From UBA9160 sp035489755 (GTDB lineage Bacteria > Myxococcota_A > UBA9160), in assembly GCA_035489755.1 (NCBI GenBank), contig DATGZK010000029.1, positions 58,001-122,000 of the forward strand: a stretch of DNA of 64,000 nt. The letters run 5' to 3'. A model generated the notes under the pieces. That model did no database searches. It was not told the origin of the DNA and saw only the letters and a list, made by a program, of their open reading frames with translations. Position numbers and translations under genes: made by a program. Shown one piece after another: positions 42,410 to 51,385 of the stretch. Position 1 is the first letter of the stretch. Each line of letters starts with the position of its first letter.

Positions 42410-42905
42410 GGCTTCTGAGGTGAGCGCCCGGGAGAGCCGGGAGCGGCGCGAGCCGTGGCCGTGGGCGATCGCGGGCTGCTTGCTTGCCATGGCCGTCGTG
42501 CTGGCGTGCTTCCTGTGGGCGGCGGTATCGCATCCCGATCCAGTCCTCGTGAAGGACACCTACGCAGCCGGCCAGCGCTACAACGAAGAGCTGCGTGCCG
42601 CGGATCGAGCGGCGGCTCTCGGCTTGCGTCTCGACGTGCACGCGGCGCCCACCCCTCTTGGCGCGCGCGTCGCGATGCGTCTGGTCGACGCGCAAGGCCG
42701 CGTCCTCGGTTCGGATCACGCGAGTCTTCGCCGGGAGCGGCCGGCCGAGGGTGGCTTTGACCAGACCGTCGCGCTCGCAACCGATGGAGACGGCTTCGCC
42801 GCCGACGTTCCACTTCCGCTCCCCGGCCGTTGGTGGCTAGAGGCACGGGTCGAACACGAAGGCGCTGCGCTCGTGCGCCGCATCCCAATCGAGATGCCTC
42901 GATGA
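42399..42905 (+). CDS. ccoH: FixH/CcoH assembly protein
   Basis: 168 residues from GTG 42399, overlapping the end of ccoG (GTG at 42420 is an alternative). One N-terminal helix (AIAGCLLAMAVVLACFLWAA), the FixH pattern DPVLVKDTYAAGQRYNEELRA (split around 45-66), and a periplasmic beta domain ending RRIPIEMPR. Assists assembly of the cbb3 complex with CcoI. Four-base overlap with the next gene. Confidence 0.88.
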   Translation: MRAEASEVSARESRERREPWPWAIAGCLLAMAVVLACFLWAAVSHPDPVLVKDTYAAGQRYNEELRAADRAAALGLRLDVHAAPTPLGARVAMRLVDAQGRVLGSDHASLRRERPAEGGFDQTVALATDGDGFAADVPLPLPGRWWLEARVEHEGAALVRRIPIEMPR

Positions 42906-45169
42906 CAACCGCGGCGCTCCAGGACGTTCCCCTCGCGGAGACTGGGCTCCAGCTCGACGGGCTTCGCTGTACGGGATGCGTGCATCGGGTCGAGCAGGCG
43001 CTGCGCGCCCTCCCGGGCGTTGCCAGTGCGTCGGTCAGCTACGCGACCCACCGGGCGTGGGTACAATACGAGCGCAAGCGCATTGACGCGCCCGCCCTCG
43101 TGGCCTGCGTTCAGAGCCTTGGCTACGCGGCAGCGCCCTACGACCCCGAGACGGTCGATCGTCCCGCGCGCGCCCACGCCCGGCAGGCGCTGATGCGTCT
43201 CCTGGTCTCCTCCTTTCTCGCTGCGAACGTCATGCTGGTCTCGCTCGCGCTCTATTTCGGCACAGGTTCGATCGACGAGACCACACGGCGGGCGCTGCGC
43301 TGGCTCGCGATCGCGCTCTCCGTGCCCTCCGTCACGTGGTGTGCGGTTCCCTTCTGGCGTGGCGCCTGGGCCGGTCTGCGGCGCCGGAAACTCACGCTCG
43401 ATGTTCCGGTCGTACTCGGGTTCGGGACCTCCTTTGTGGTCAGCATCGCGGGGACGCTCGCGGAGACGACCCATGTGTTTGCGGACTCCGCCTCGATGAT
43501 CGTCTTCCTCATTCTTCTCGGGCGTACGCTTGAGGGCAGTGCCCGTGCGCGAGCGGCGAGTGCCGTCGAGCGCTTTGTTCGCCTTGCGCCGGAGACTGCG
43601 CAACGCCGCACCGCCCATGGCCTTGAAACTGTGCCTGCGGCTTCGCTCGGCGTAGGGGATCTCGTGGTGGTCGCGCCCGGGCAGGCGATCCCGGCGGACG
43701 GACGCATCGCCCGCGGGGCGACCGAAGTGGATGAGTCGCTTGTCTCGGGCGAATCGCAACCTGTGGTGCGCAGTGTCACCGAATCGGTGATGGGTGGGAC
43801 GCGCAACGTACTGGCGGAAATCGAGGTCATCGTCACCGCTCGGGTGGGAGCGGGTACGCTCGCGCGCATCGCCGCCCTCCTCGAGCGCGCCCAGGCCGAG
43901 CGTCCGCACGTGCAGCGTCTCGTCGATCGCATTTCTGGAGTATTTGCGCCGGCCGTGTTGCTTGCCGCCGGCGCGACCGCCGTGGCATGGGTGCTCGCCG
44001 GAGCTCCCGCGATCGAGGTCGCCCTCATCGCGGCCTCCGTGTTGATCGTGGCATGCCCCTGCGCTCTCGGCCTCGCGACACCGGTAGCGATTGTGGCAGC
44101 GATCGGTCGCGCGGCAGGATTTGGGGTTTTGTTCAAGAGCGGTGCGGCGGTCGAGCGCTGTGCACGTGTGGAGGTGGCGCTCCTCGACAAGACCGGGACG
44201 CTCACCGAAGGTCGGCTCTCGGTCGCCGAGATTGTCCCGAGCGACGGGATGGATGTCGCCAGCGTGCTCGCCGCCGCCGCCGCGGTCGAGGGCGCCTCTA
44301 CCCATCCCATCGCTGCGGCGATCCGTGAGGCGGCCGAGCGCGCCGGCATTGTCGTGGCGGAGGTGACGCCACGCCATGTGGTTCCGGGCCAAGGCGTCGT
44401 GGCCGGAAGCGCGCAGTCCGACGCGCTCCAGCTCCTCGTCGGCTCGCGGGCGCTGCTCGCGGAGCACGGGATCTCGGTCGAGCCCGAGCTCTCGGAGAGC
44501 GCGCGCAAAGCGGCGGACCGCGGTGAGAGCCTGGCATTCATTGCCCGAAAAGGCGCTGGCGGCAAGCGTGCGCTTGGCTTGATCGGTCTGGCCGATCTTC
44601 CGCGCGCCGACGCCGCGAAGGCAGTCCGGCGACTCACTGATCTCGGTATCGAGGTGGCGTTGGTGAGCGGCGATCATCACGCGGCTGTTGCTGAGGCGGC
44701 GGCGCGCGCTGGCATCGGAGAATACCGGGCGGAAGTCTCGCCGGCGGCCAAGGTCAAAGAGGTAGGCGCACGCCGAATCGCGGGGACGAATGCCCCGCGG
44801 ACGGTCCTCGTCGCGGGTGACGGCGTCAATGACGCCGCGGCACTCGCAGCGGCCGACGTGGGCGTCGCATTCGCCCGCGGGGCTGACGTGGCGATCCACG
44901 CCGCCGACATAATTGTACATGCGCCGCGTCTGGGTGCTCTCGCCGACACAGTCGAGATTGCGCGTGCGACCCTGGGCCGCATCCGTGAGAACCTCGCGCT
45001 TGCGCTGCTCTACAATGCCGTTGCCGTACCACTCGCCGCGATGGGCTTCCTCCATCCGCTCTCGGCCGCGATCGCGATGGGGCTTTCGTCCCTTGCGGTC
45101 ACGGCAAACTCCCTGAGGCTCCTCGGCTGGCGTTCGAGCTCGTCGGACCTGGGGACGGAGCGGGCATGA
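42902..45169 (+). CDS. ccoI: Copper-transporting P1B-type ATPase of the cbb3 operon
   Basis: 755 residues. N-terminal heavy-metal domain with CTGC (in LRCTGCVHRVE), eight helices, transport motif ACPCALGLA, phosphorylation site DKTGTLTEG, STHPIAAAI and GDGVNDAAAL. Of FixI/CcoI (CopA2) type, it exports copper to the periplasm for assembly of the CcoN centre. Starts at ATG 42902 overlapping ccoH and overlaps ccoS at its end. A 779-residue open frame lies antisense to it and is a composition artefact. Confidence 0.94.
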   Translation: MTTAALQDVPLAETGLQLDGLRCTGCVHRVEQALRALPGVASASVSYATHRAWVQYERKRIDAPALVACVQSLGYAAAPYDPETVDRPARAHARQALMRLLVSSFLAANVMLVSLALYFGTGSIDETTRRALRWLAIALSVPSVTWCAVPFWRGAWAGLRRRKLTLDVPVVLGFGTSFVVSIAGTLAETTHVFADSASMIVFLILLGRTLEGSARARAASAVERFVRLAPETAQRRTAHGLETVPAASLGVGDLVVVAPGQAIPADGRIARGATEVDESLVSGESQPVVRSVTESVMGGTRNVLAEIEVIVTARVGAGTLARIAALLERAQAERPHVQRLVDRISGVFAPAVLLAAGATAVAWVLAGAPAIEVALIAASVLIVACPCALGLATPVAIVAAIGRAAGFGVLFKSGAAVERCARVEVALLDKTGTLTEGRLSVAEIVPSDGMDVASVLAAAAAVEGASTHPIAAAIREAAERAGIVVAEVTPRHVVPGQGVVAGSAQSDALQLLVGSRALLAEHGISVEPELSESARKAADRGESLAFIARKGAGGKRALGLIGLADLPRADAAKAVRRLTDLGIEVALVSGDHHAAVAEAAARAGIGEYRAEVSPAAKVKEVGARRIAGTNAPRTVLVAGDGVNDAAALAAADVGVAFARGADVAIHAADIIVHAPRLGALADTVEIARATLGRIRENLALALLYNAVAVPLAAMGFLHPLSAAIAMGLSSLAVTANSLRLLGWRSSSSDLGTERA

Positions 45170-45333
45170 GCTTTCTTGAGATCACCATCCCGGCCACCCT
45201 GCTTCTTGCAGGCGTGCTGGTCTGGCTCGTCCTCCGCGCCGTCCGGCGCGGCGAGTTCGACGATTTTGAGGGACCGGCGCAGCGCCACGTTTTCGACGAC
45301 GACCGGTGCCCGGAGCGCCCGGACGGTCCGTAG
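45166..45333 (+). CDS. ccoS: cbb3 oxidase maturation protein CcoS
   Basis: 55 residues, MSFLEITIPATLLLAGVLVW, a single helix, then the family motif RRGEFDDFEGPAQRHVFDD. CcoS is needed for insertion of redox cofactors into CcoN. Four-base overlap with ccoI. Last gene of the operon; the convergent PadR gene ends 20 bases further on. Confidence 0.85.
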   Translation: MSFLEITIPATLLLAGVLVWLVLRAVRRGEFDDFEGPAQRHVFDDDRCPERPDGP

Positions 45334-45352
45334 GCGCTCGTCACCTTCCGGA

Positions 45353-45958
45353 CTACCCGCTTTCCCTCGCGCCTCTTCGGACTCGGGACCTCAAGGCCCG
45401 CTCGCGCTCGGTGGTGTCCTCGACCTCATCAAGCCAGCGCAGGATCGCTTCCTCATACCGCATCCCGAACTGAAGGACCGCACGGCGGCGCGGGTGCTCG
45501 CGCGCGCTCCGAAGCTCCTCTTCGGCTTTGCGGTAGAGGGCCAAGCGCTCTTGGCGGACACGGCGCTGGGAATCGACGAAACGCGCGAGGCGGTCGGGGG
45601 GAAGGTGTTCTCCGAACCAGAGCGATACCAGGAGTGGGAAGCGGATCTGCTCGGGGCCGGGCTCCTCTTGAATCCATTGTGCGAAGGCCTTGCGGCCCTT
45701 CGCCGTAAGACGGAACGGGCGGCGGTCCCGCGGCCCGAGCTTACCGGCGACGATCAGCCCCTTTTCCTCAAGCACCTTCAGCTCCCGATAGGCGTGGCTC
45801 TGCGTCACATTCCAGAAGCGCCCGAGCCCGCTCGAGATTTCCTGGAGGAGCTGCCAGCCTGTCCTGGGCCCCTCGTGCAAGAAGCCGAGCAGCGAGGCTT
45901 GGGTGCCGTTGAGCTGCGCCACGTTGACATTCCCTTCTGGAAGGTTAGCCTGCTCCAT
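45353..45958 (-). CDS. PadR-family transcriptional regulator
   Basis: 201 residues from ATG 45958. N-terminal winged helix: NGTQASLLGFLHEGPRTGWQ, GLGRFWNVTQSHAYRELKVL, EEKGLIVAGKLGPRDRRPF, LTAKGRKAFAQW. The C-terminal helical dimerisation part is of Vir-like length. Divergent from the dioxygenase-like gene, only 45 bases away, so that gene is a likely target. Confidence 0.88.
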   Translation of the reverse strand: MEQANLPEGNVNVAQLNGTQASLLGFLHEGPRTGWQLLQEISSGLGRFWNVTQSHAYRELKVLEEKGLIVAGKLGPRDRRPFRLTAKGRKAFAQWIQEEPGPEQIRFPLLVSLWFGEHLPPDRLARFVDSQRRVRQERLALYRKAEEELRSAREHPRRRAVLQFGMRYEEAILRWLDEVEDTTERERALRSRVRRGARESG

Positions 45959-46003
45959 GTTCCACAAGGGAATATGAGCGCAGTGCGCCGGGGAGCGCAA
46001 TCC

Positions 46004-46807
46004 ATGAGCAAAGAACCGCAACTTGGCTCCGTGCTTCAGGCCCTCGAGCGCGAGGGCTACGCCGTGGTCGAGGACCTTCTCGACAAAAAAGGGCTCGAGG
46101 CCGCGCGCGCCGAGGTTGGCGCGACTCTCCAGAAGACCCCCTTCGGCCGCGACCAGTTCGAAGGGCGCCGCACGAAGCGCGCGTATGCGCTCTTTGCCAA
46201 GGTCCGTGCGCTCGATGCTCCGGCAACCCACCCGCTCGTGCTCGCGGTGCTCGATCGTGTACTCGGCCACTACCAGCTGAACGCCCCCGCGGCGATCGAG
46301 ATCGGTCCGGGCGAGCTCGCCCAACCGCTCCACACCGACGACGCGATCTATCCGCTGCCACGGCCCCACCCCGAGATCGTGATGAGCGTGATGTGGCCGC
46401 TCGTTGACTTTACCGAGGCGAACGGCGCAACGTGCGTCGTTCCGCAAAGTCATCGGCTCCACGCAAGACCCGACCCCGAACGGGCGATCTCGATCTCACT
46501 TCGGGCCGGCTCGGCGCTCTTCTACCTCGGTAGCCTGTGGCACGGGGGCGGTGCCAATCTCACCGACCGCCCCCGAACGGGCGTCGTCCTGAACTACGCA
46601 GCGTCGTGGCTTCGGCCCATTGAGACGCACGTGCTCTCGGTTCCCCCCGCCCAGGCCGCGGGTCTGCCCGAGCGGTTGCAGGAGCTGCTCGGGTACAACA
46701 TCCGGCCGCCGTTCATGGGCTACGTCGATGGCGTCCACCCAAAGAAGCTGCTTCAGAATCGCACGCATCTGCACTCGGCCGGGTTGCGCGCGGAGGACGA
46801 CGCCTAA
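46004..46807 (+). CDS. Phytanoyl-CoA dioxygenase (PhyH)-family protein
   Basis: 267 residues from ATG 46004, with GGGGAG seven bases upstream; an ATG at 45974 is also in frame. Jelly-roll Fe(II)/2-oxoglutarate oxygenase pattern: PLHTDDAIYPLP supplies His-x-Asp, LWHGGGANLTDRPRTGVVLN the distal His and the 2-oxoglutarate Arg. Substrate unknown, as the family hydroxylates lipids, antibiotics and osmolytes. Probably controlled by the divergent PadR gene. Confidence 0.85.
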   Translation: MSKEPQLGSVLQALEREGYAVVEDLLDKKGLEAARAEVGATLQKTPFGRDQFEGRRTKRAYALFAKVRALDAPATHPLVLAVLDRVLGHYQLNAPAAIEIGPGELAQPLHTDDAIYPLPRPHPEIVMSVMWPLVDFTEANGATCVVPQSHRLHARPDPERAISISLRAGSALFYLGSLWHGGGANLTDRPRTGVVLNYAASWLRPIETHVLSVPPAQAAGLPERLQELLGYNIRPPFMGYVDGVHPKKLLQNRTHLHSAGLRAEDDA

Positions 46808-47400
46808 GCGTGGGTCTCGAGACCGACCGCCCGGATGCGATCGTCACGAACGACCGTCCGGAGTCGCAAAGTCGATTCGACCAGCGCCCTTGAACTCCGG
46901 GCGCCTCGGAAGGCGACGACCCTTGGAGAAGAGGCCAGCGCCGGAACTCAACGGACGACACGAGCTGAGCTCGCGGCGCCGGCAGCCCCGCGGACTTCCC
47001 GGAGAACGCGGGAGCACTCGCACTGTCCACCCAGGGCATCCATTGGTCTGTGACCGAAGTCACCCCGCGGAGGGCGAGAGCCGGCGACCCGGCCTCGTGG
47101 CCCCGATCGAGGTTGTAAAGGAGTGCTGCGCCTGCTCAGCAGCGCTGACGATTCCGCGCATGCACGCCGCCACGCGAGAGGAGCCCCCGCATCCTCAAGC
47201 CGAGGCGACCGGGCTGGCTGGACAGCGGACTTTCGAGCGCGAGATAGAATCGCAGTTGCCCACGACCGTAGATCCATCAGGGAAGGTGCGGAGTGATCGC
47301 CGCCGAGGAGTAGCGCACTGGGCAAAATCGATCGACGTGGGGCGCGAACGGACTTCCACCACGGCCGGGTGCGCGCCGCGAAACGATGGCGGTCTCGCTG
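46808..47400. other. Intergenic region without recognisable gene
   Basis: 593 bases. Frames on both strands are short, Arg/Ser/Pro-rich and show no family pattern. It looks like decayed sequence between the PhyH gene and SRAP. No tRNA or clear terminator seen. Confidence 0.5.
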
Positions 47401-48111
47401 ATGTGCGGACGCTTCACACTCAGCACCCCGGCAGAGAAATGGGCCGATCTATTCGACGTCAACCCCGCAGGAATCACGGCGGCACCCCGCTACAACATCG
47501 CTCCCAGCCAGGAGGTGCTTGCCGTCCGCGCGGCGCAGGATGGATCCGGACGTGAGCTTGTACCGCTCCGCTGGGGCCTCGTACCAGCTTGGGCGAAGGA
47601 TCCCAAGATCGGGAACCGACTGATCAACGCTCGTGCAGAGTCGCTTACCGAGAAGCCCGCATTCAGTGACGCGTATCTCGACCGCCGCTGTCTCATCGTG
47701 GGCGATGGCTTCTATGAATGGCACGGTAAGCCAGGCACTCGGCAGCCCTACTACTACCGACTGGGCGATGGTGGGGTATTCGGGATGGCAGCGCTCTGGG
47801 AGCGCTGGACGCCTCGTTCACGGTCCGAGGGAGCCACCGAGAATGCACCCGTTGAGTCGTGCACCGTCGTGACGACGCAGGCCAATGGTTTGGTACGAGT
47901 CGTGCACGACCGCATGCCTGTGATCCTGGACCCTCGGGATTACCAGCTATGGCTTGGCGCTCTGGATCTAGAGGAGCTTTCAGGACTGCTCCGCCCGTGT
48001 CCCGACGACTGGCTCGTGTCATATGCCGTGAACTCGCATGTGAACGACGTGCGTCACGACGATCCGATTTGTATTGAACCGATCGGAACGGGAGCCGACG
48101 GGGCTGCATGA
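47401..48111 (+). CDS. SOS response-associated peptidase (SRAP/YedK-HMCES family)
   Basis: 236 residues from ATG 47401, placing the catalytic Cys at position 2 after Met removal (MCGRFTLS). RYNIAPSQ, LINARAESLTEKPAF, GFYEW and VVHDRMPVIL carry the conserved Asn, Arg, Glu and His. It forms a covalent thiazolidine crosslink to abasic sites in single-stranded DNA and shields them. Stands alone. Confidence 0.92.
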   Translation: MCGRFTLSTPAEKWADLFDVNPAGITAAPRYNIAPSQEVLAVRAAQDGSGRELVPLRWGLVPAWAKDPKIGNRLINARAESLTEKPAFSDAYLDRRCLIVGDGFYEWHGKPGTRQPYYYRLGDGGVFGMAALWERWTPRSRSEGATENAPVESCTVVTTQANGLVRVVHDRMPVILDPRDYQLWLGALDLEELSGLLRPCPDDWLVSYAVNSHVNDVRHDDPICIEPIGTGADGAA

Positions 48112-48296
48112 AACGAAGCCTTGTCCGCTCTCGCCACGAGTCCATCGCCGATTGAGTCATCTTGATCCGGGGCCGCGGGAGGGAGTTGAACCCGCGTTGG
48201 CTCGTCGGGCCCTACTGGGCGCGTTACGCGCCAGCGTCGGCGGGGGGTTGGCACTGGCTTGAGGGCGTCCTCGAAGCCGTGCTGTAGCCTCTCCAG

Positions 48297-48668
48297 ATGG
48301 GTCGGATTACACAGCGGGTCGATGCGAGCACACTCGATGCTCTCGTCGAGCGCCCGCCCCGCGCTGCGATCACGTTCACCCACGGCGACGGCATCGAAGC
48401 CGTCCCCGTCGCTTTCCGCCGAGACCGCGGAAAGCTCTGGATCGGCATCGACCGCGGCTTGCCTGTGGGCAACGGGACACCCGTCCCCGCCGTCGTCGTG
48501 GTGGACGGCGGCCGGTATTGGTTCGAGCTGCGCGCGATCACGTGGCGCGGACGCCTCGTACCAGCGATGGCGCCCCCGGCGGCACTCGCGGCCGACCTCC
48601 AGTGGTTCGAATTTCTGGTCGACAGCGACGTCTCGTGGGACTACGCGACGCTCCACGAAGAGTCCTGA
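48297..48668 (+). CDS. PNPOx-like flavin/heme-fold protein 1
   Basis: 123 residues. Split-barrel pattern: MGRITQRVDASTLDALVERP, AAITFTHGDGIEAVPVAF, KLWIGIDRGLPV, GRYWFELRAITWRG. Pyridoxamine-phosphate-oxidase-like proteins bind FMN, F420 or haem. Lies 2 bases upstream of a second protein of the same fold, so the pair may form a heterodimer or both stem from a duplication. Confidence 0.7.
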   Translation: MGRITQRVDASTLDALVERPPRAAITFTHGDGIEAVPVAFRRDRGKLWIGIDRGLPVGNGTPVPAVVVVDGGRYWFELRAITWRGRLVPAMAPPAALAADLQWFEFLVDSDVSWDYATLHEES

Positions 48669-48670
48669 AG

Positions 48671-49123
48671 ATGAGCCCGGACGACCCCATCGTCCTCGGC
48701 ATTCAAGAGCATTCCTACGTGGCGAGGGTCGCCACACGATCGCGCAAGGGCCTCCCCGCTCTAACCCCGCTCTGGTTCGTGATCGAAGGCGGACACTTCT
48801 TCATGGGCACCGCGCGGACGGCGCTCGCGGCGCGTAACGTGATCGCGACCCCGGAGGTCGCAATTCTCCTCGACGGCGAGGCCGCTGGAAGATCGGAGTA
48901 TGTGCTGCGGGTGCGCGGTCGGGCCAGAGTGCATGAGGGCTTACCAAGTTGGCGCATCCTCACCCGCATGGCGCTCAAGTACTACCTTGCGCCTGCGGCG
49001 GCTCGGGTCGAGCTCGCTCATGCCTCGCAGTGGCGGCTGCGACAGCGCTACTACGCCCAGGGGCGGGCCGCGGTGATCGAAGTGGTGCCGGAGAGTGCCG
49101 AGCTGCTACACCGACCCGACTAG
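48671..49123 (+). CDS. PNPOx-like flavin/F420-binding protein 2
   Basis: 150 residues. SYVARVATRSRKGLPALTPL is the typical first strand pair of the pyridoxamine 5'-phosphate oxidase-like barrel, followed by LWFVIEGGHFFMGTARTALA, RNVIATPEVAILLDGE and YVLRVRGRARV. Cofactor unknown. Coupled to the preceding gene. Confidence 0.8.
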   Translation: MSPDDPIVLGIQEHSYVARVATRSRKGLPALTPLWFVIEGGHFFMGTARTALAARNVIATPEVAILLDGEAAGRSEYVLRVRGRARVHEGLPSWRILTRMALKYYLAPAAARVELAHASQWRLRQRYYAQGRAAVIEVVPESAELLHRPD

Positions 49124-49207
49124 AATGGAAGAGCCCAAGCCCCCGACGAATCCGCGAGCTCACGCGTGTGCGCGCCGTCTCTGGGCGTCGCGGTCTGAAA
49201 GGCAGTC

Positions 49208-49885
49208 ATGGATAGGATGCACGGCAATACGTTCGCCCCAATCGCTGCAATCACGGGCGCCCTCTTCCTCCTCGCGGGTACGTACCTCCACCCGATGAAT
49301 GCCGATCCCAACCTGCCACTGGCAGCTTTCGCGGAGTACGCGGCCGACCATAAGTGGGTCGCCACTCACCTGATGCAACTTTCTGGCATCGCTCTGATGG
49401 TTGCAGCCCTTGCGCTCCTTTCCCGAAGGCTCGCCGGTGGTCCCGCCGATGCTGAGGTGACGTTGGGAGCAGTCGGCGCAGTAGCGAGCTTGGCTGTGGC
49501 CGCCGCACTACAGGCCGTGGATGGAGTGGCGTTAAAGGCCATGGTAGATAGTTGGGCAGCGGCACAGGGGCGGGAAAAGGAGGTGCTGTTCCAGGCGTCA
49601 TTCGCTGTCAGGCAGATCGAAGTAGGGCTCGCGAGTATGACCAGCTTGTTCTTTGGTCTTACCGTGCTGGTATACGGACTTGCGCTGCTCAGGGACTCAC
49701 GGCTCCCAAAATGGCTGGGCTTCCTAGCGATCGCAGGTGGTGCTCCCATGGCAATCGCAGGAATCATGATTGCGTATTCCGGATTTTCTGAATCGGAAAT
49801 GGCGATCATCATGCCGTCTAGTTCCCTGCTGCTCTTTTGGATGATCGCGCTAGGTGTCTGGATGTGGAAAAAGCCCGGACTCTAG
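49208..49885 (+). CDS. Six-helix membrane protein, DUF4386-like
   Basis: 225 residues with six hydrophobic segments (IAAITGALFLLAGTYLH, LMQLSGIALMVAALALL, AVASLAVAAALQAVDG, SLFFGLTVLVYGLALL, WLGFLAIAGGAPMAIAGI, LLLFWMIALGVWMW). The GFLAIAGGAP and HLMQLSG patterns fit DUF4386-type proteins. No known function. Alone on the plus strand. The 280 bases after it hold no gene that I recognise. Confidence 0.72.
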   Translation: MDRMHGNTFAPIAAITGALFLLAGTYLHPMNADPNLPLAAFAEYAADHKWVATHLMQLSGIALMVAALALLSRRLAGGPADAEVTLGAVGAVASLAVAAALQAVDGVALKAMVDSWAAAQGREKEVLFQASFAVRQIEVGLASMTSLFFGLTVLVYGLALLRDSRLPKWLGFLAIAGGAPMAIAGIMIAYSGFSESEMAIIMPSSSLLLFWMIALGVWMWKKPGL

Positions 49886-50168
49886 GACTTATCCTTCCTC
49901 TGGCAAGCGGAATCGCTGCGGTGGGATCTCGCGCTCTTTCTGCTCTGGACTGACGCTAGACACACTCCGCGTCTTGGCGGTCGATAGGAGGAGCCCGCGA
50001 CGAGCGCCCCTATCGACGTGGGGAAGACGCCGCGCGGGCTCGACAGCGCGGTGGCCGAACGCGCAGTGAATGCGCGGAGCTGCAATAACTGCCGACGAGG
50101 GGAAGAGATTCGTATAGCGCCTTATACCGGTCGGTCAAAACGACGCGGGGAGGCAGAGGGGGAAATTG

Positions 50169-50369
50169 GTGAACAAGCATGAGGCGATCGAAGTACTGGA
50201 GGACCTGCGCGCCCACTACGAGCACCTTTCGCGACAGTGGGGACTCACGAAGGACGGGGCTCTCTCGTTTGACCACCAGCACGGGATTCGTTGCGGATAT
50301 CTCTGGGAGGTGGAAGCGCTGCGCATCGCCATCGTGGCGCTCAAGGTGCAGGAGCGAACGGAAGCCTGA
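50169..50369 (+). CDS. Small hypothetical protein
   Basis: 66 residues from GTG (a TTG one codon earlier is also open), with GAGGGGG upstream. NKHEAIEVLEDLRAHYEHLS then HQHGIRCGYLWEVEALRIAI: two helices separated by a His/Asp loop. Looks coding, with no family recognised. Confidence 0.5.
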   Translation: MNKHEAIEVLEDLRAHYEHLSRQWGLTKDGALSFDHQHGIRCGYLWEVEALRIAIVALKVQERTEA

Positions 50370-50438
50370 AACCTGGTCTCCATCACCCGTGTCGCAGGAC
50401 AAATCCCGGAGGTCCCTGAGGTTGGCCCCCGATCCCGA

Positions 50439-50648
50439 TCATTGCGCGCCAGTCGGCGGATCGCCCGCGAGCAGCAGGTCGACTTCTGCACCCGTCAGCG
50501 CATGCTCGCAGTCCCGCCCTCCATCCGTCGCCAGAATCCGGTCGGCGCGTTCGAGGATGATCTCCACGACTGCGCTGTCGCGTGACGGACCTCGGACGTG
50601 GTACACGAGATCGGCGAGGCGCAGGGCTTGGGCGGCGGTCGCGCTCAT
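50439..50648 (-). CDS. Small hypothetical protein
   Basis: 69 residues from ATG 50648, with AGGGGGTGG directly upstream. MSATAAQALRLADLVYHVRG, DSAVVEIILERADRILATDG and HALTGAEVDLLLAGD suggest a compact helical protein. No family recognised. Confidence 0.45.
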   Translation of the reverse strand: MSATAAQALRLADLVYHVRGPSRDSAVVEIILERADRILATDGGRDCEHALTGAEVDLLLAGDPPTGAQ

Positions 50649-50789
50649 TCCACCCCCTTCGGCAACGCGCTTGCGGCATTGGCAATCCGCGAAACTCCAA
50701 GTGGCACTGTCCACCGAACCACTCGAACTCGTCTGTGATGGGAGTCACCGCTCTCGGGGGGCTTGCTCGCAACAGAGTTCTTCGCCGGC

Positions 50790-51245
50790 TCAGCGCTCGA
50801 TGGGGAGCCCGGCGGCCCGCCACCCGGACATGTCGCCCTTGAGATGTCCGACATTGGGGAATCCAGCGCTCACCAGAATCGTCGCAGCTTTCAACGCGCG
50901 CCCGCCTTGCTCGCAATAGAGGACCACACCCTCCTTCTTATGGGAGGCAAGCTCGGTTAATCGTTCCGTCACCTCACCCACTGGAATGTTGATCGCCCGC
51001 GGCACATGCCCCGATGCGTATTCTGTAGGCGTTCGGACGTCGACGAGAACGGGCCCATCGGCCTTTTCAGACATGCTTAGGATGTCCTGCGCAGAGACGT
51101 CGCTTACCGCACTGATCGAGGAATGATTGCACGCTACAAAGCCGAAAAGGAGCGCAAGAAGGAGAACGCTGGCTGCCCCCACAAACCGCACCGGTATCTG
51201 GCGATGGAACGACGACCGGTCCAATCCTTCAGACCCCGCACTCAT
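50790..51245 (-). CDS. Rhodanese-domain lipoprotein
   Basis: 151 residues. Signal peptide with lipobox-like GFVAC (Cys39; position -3 is Phe, not ideal). Rhodanese domain 50-150: PVLVDVRTPTEYASGHVPRA, INIPVGEV, active-site Cys111 in VVLYCEQGGRA, GHLKGDMSGWRAAGLPI. A periplasm-facing sulfurtransferase or persulfide carrier. Acceptor unknown. Confidence 0.85.
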   Translation of the reverse strand: MSAGSEGLDRSSFHRQIPVRFVGAASVLLLALLFGFVACNHSSISAVSDVSAQDILSMSEKADGPVLVDVRTPTEYASGHVPRAINIPVGEVTERLTELASHKKEGVVLYCEQGGRALKAATILVSAGFPNVGHLKGDMSGWRAAGLPIER

Positions 51246-51385
51246 CGACCTTCAAGCCTCCGTGTCAACCCGCTCGCGTGGTGCTGTCCTGCAGAGCCAG
51301 ACTGATGGTAGAGAGCAGCCAAGCGCAGCTCTGGTTCGCAATGATAGACGCAAACCGCCCGAGCGCCCGGTCCAGGTGCGCTGGG

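Noticed and set aside
42716..45055. Minus-strand open frame of 779 codons opposite ccoI, plus a second at 43252-44637
   Set aside because: The sense strand encodes an unmistakable P-type ATPase in an overlapping operon. The antisense products are charged low-complexity sequences caused by GC-rich codons.
48178..48260. tRNA-like T-arm on the minus strand (GGGTTCAACTCCC) after the SRAP gene
   Set aside because: One T-stem pair fails, no matching 5' acceptor, D-arm or anticodon arm could be found within 80 bases, and no CCA follows. It could be a decayed tRNA end but does not support a gene call.
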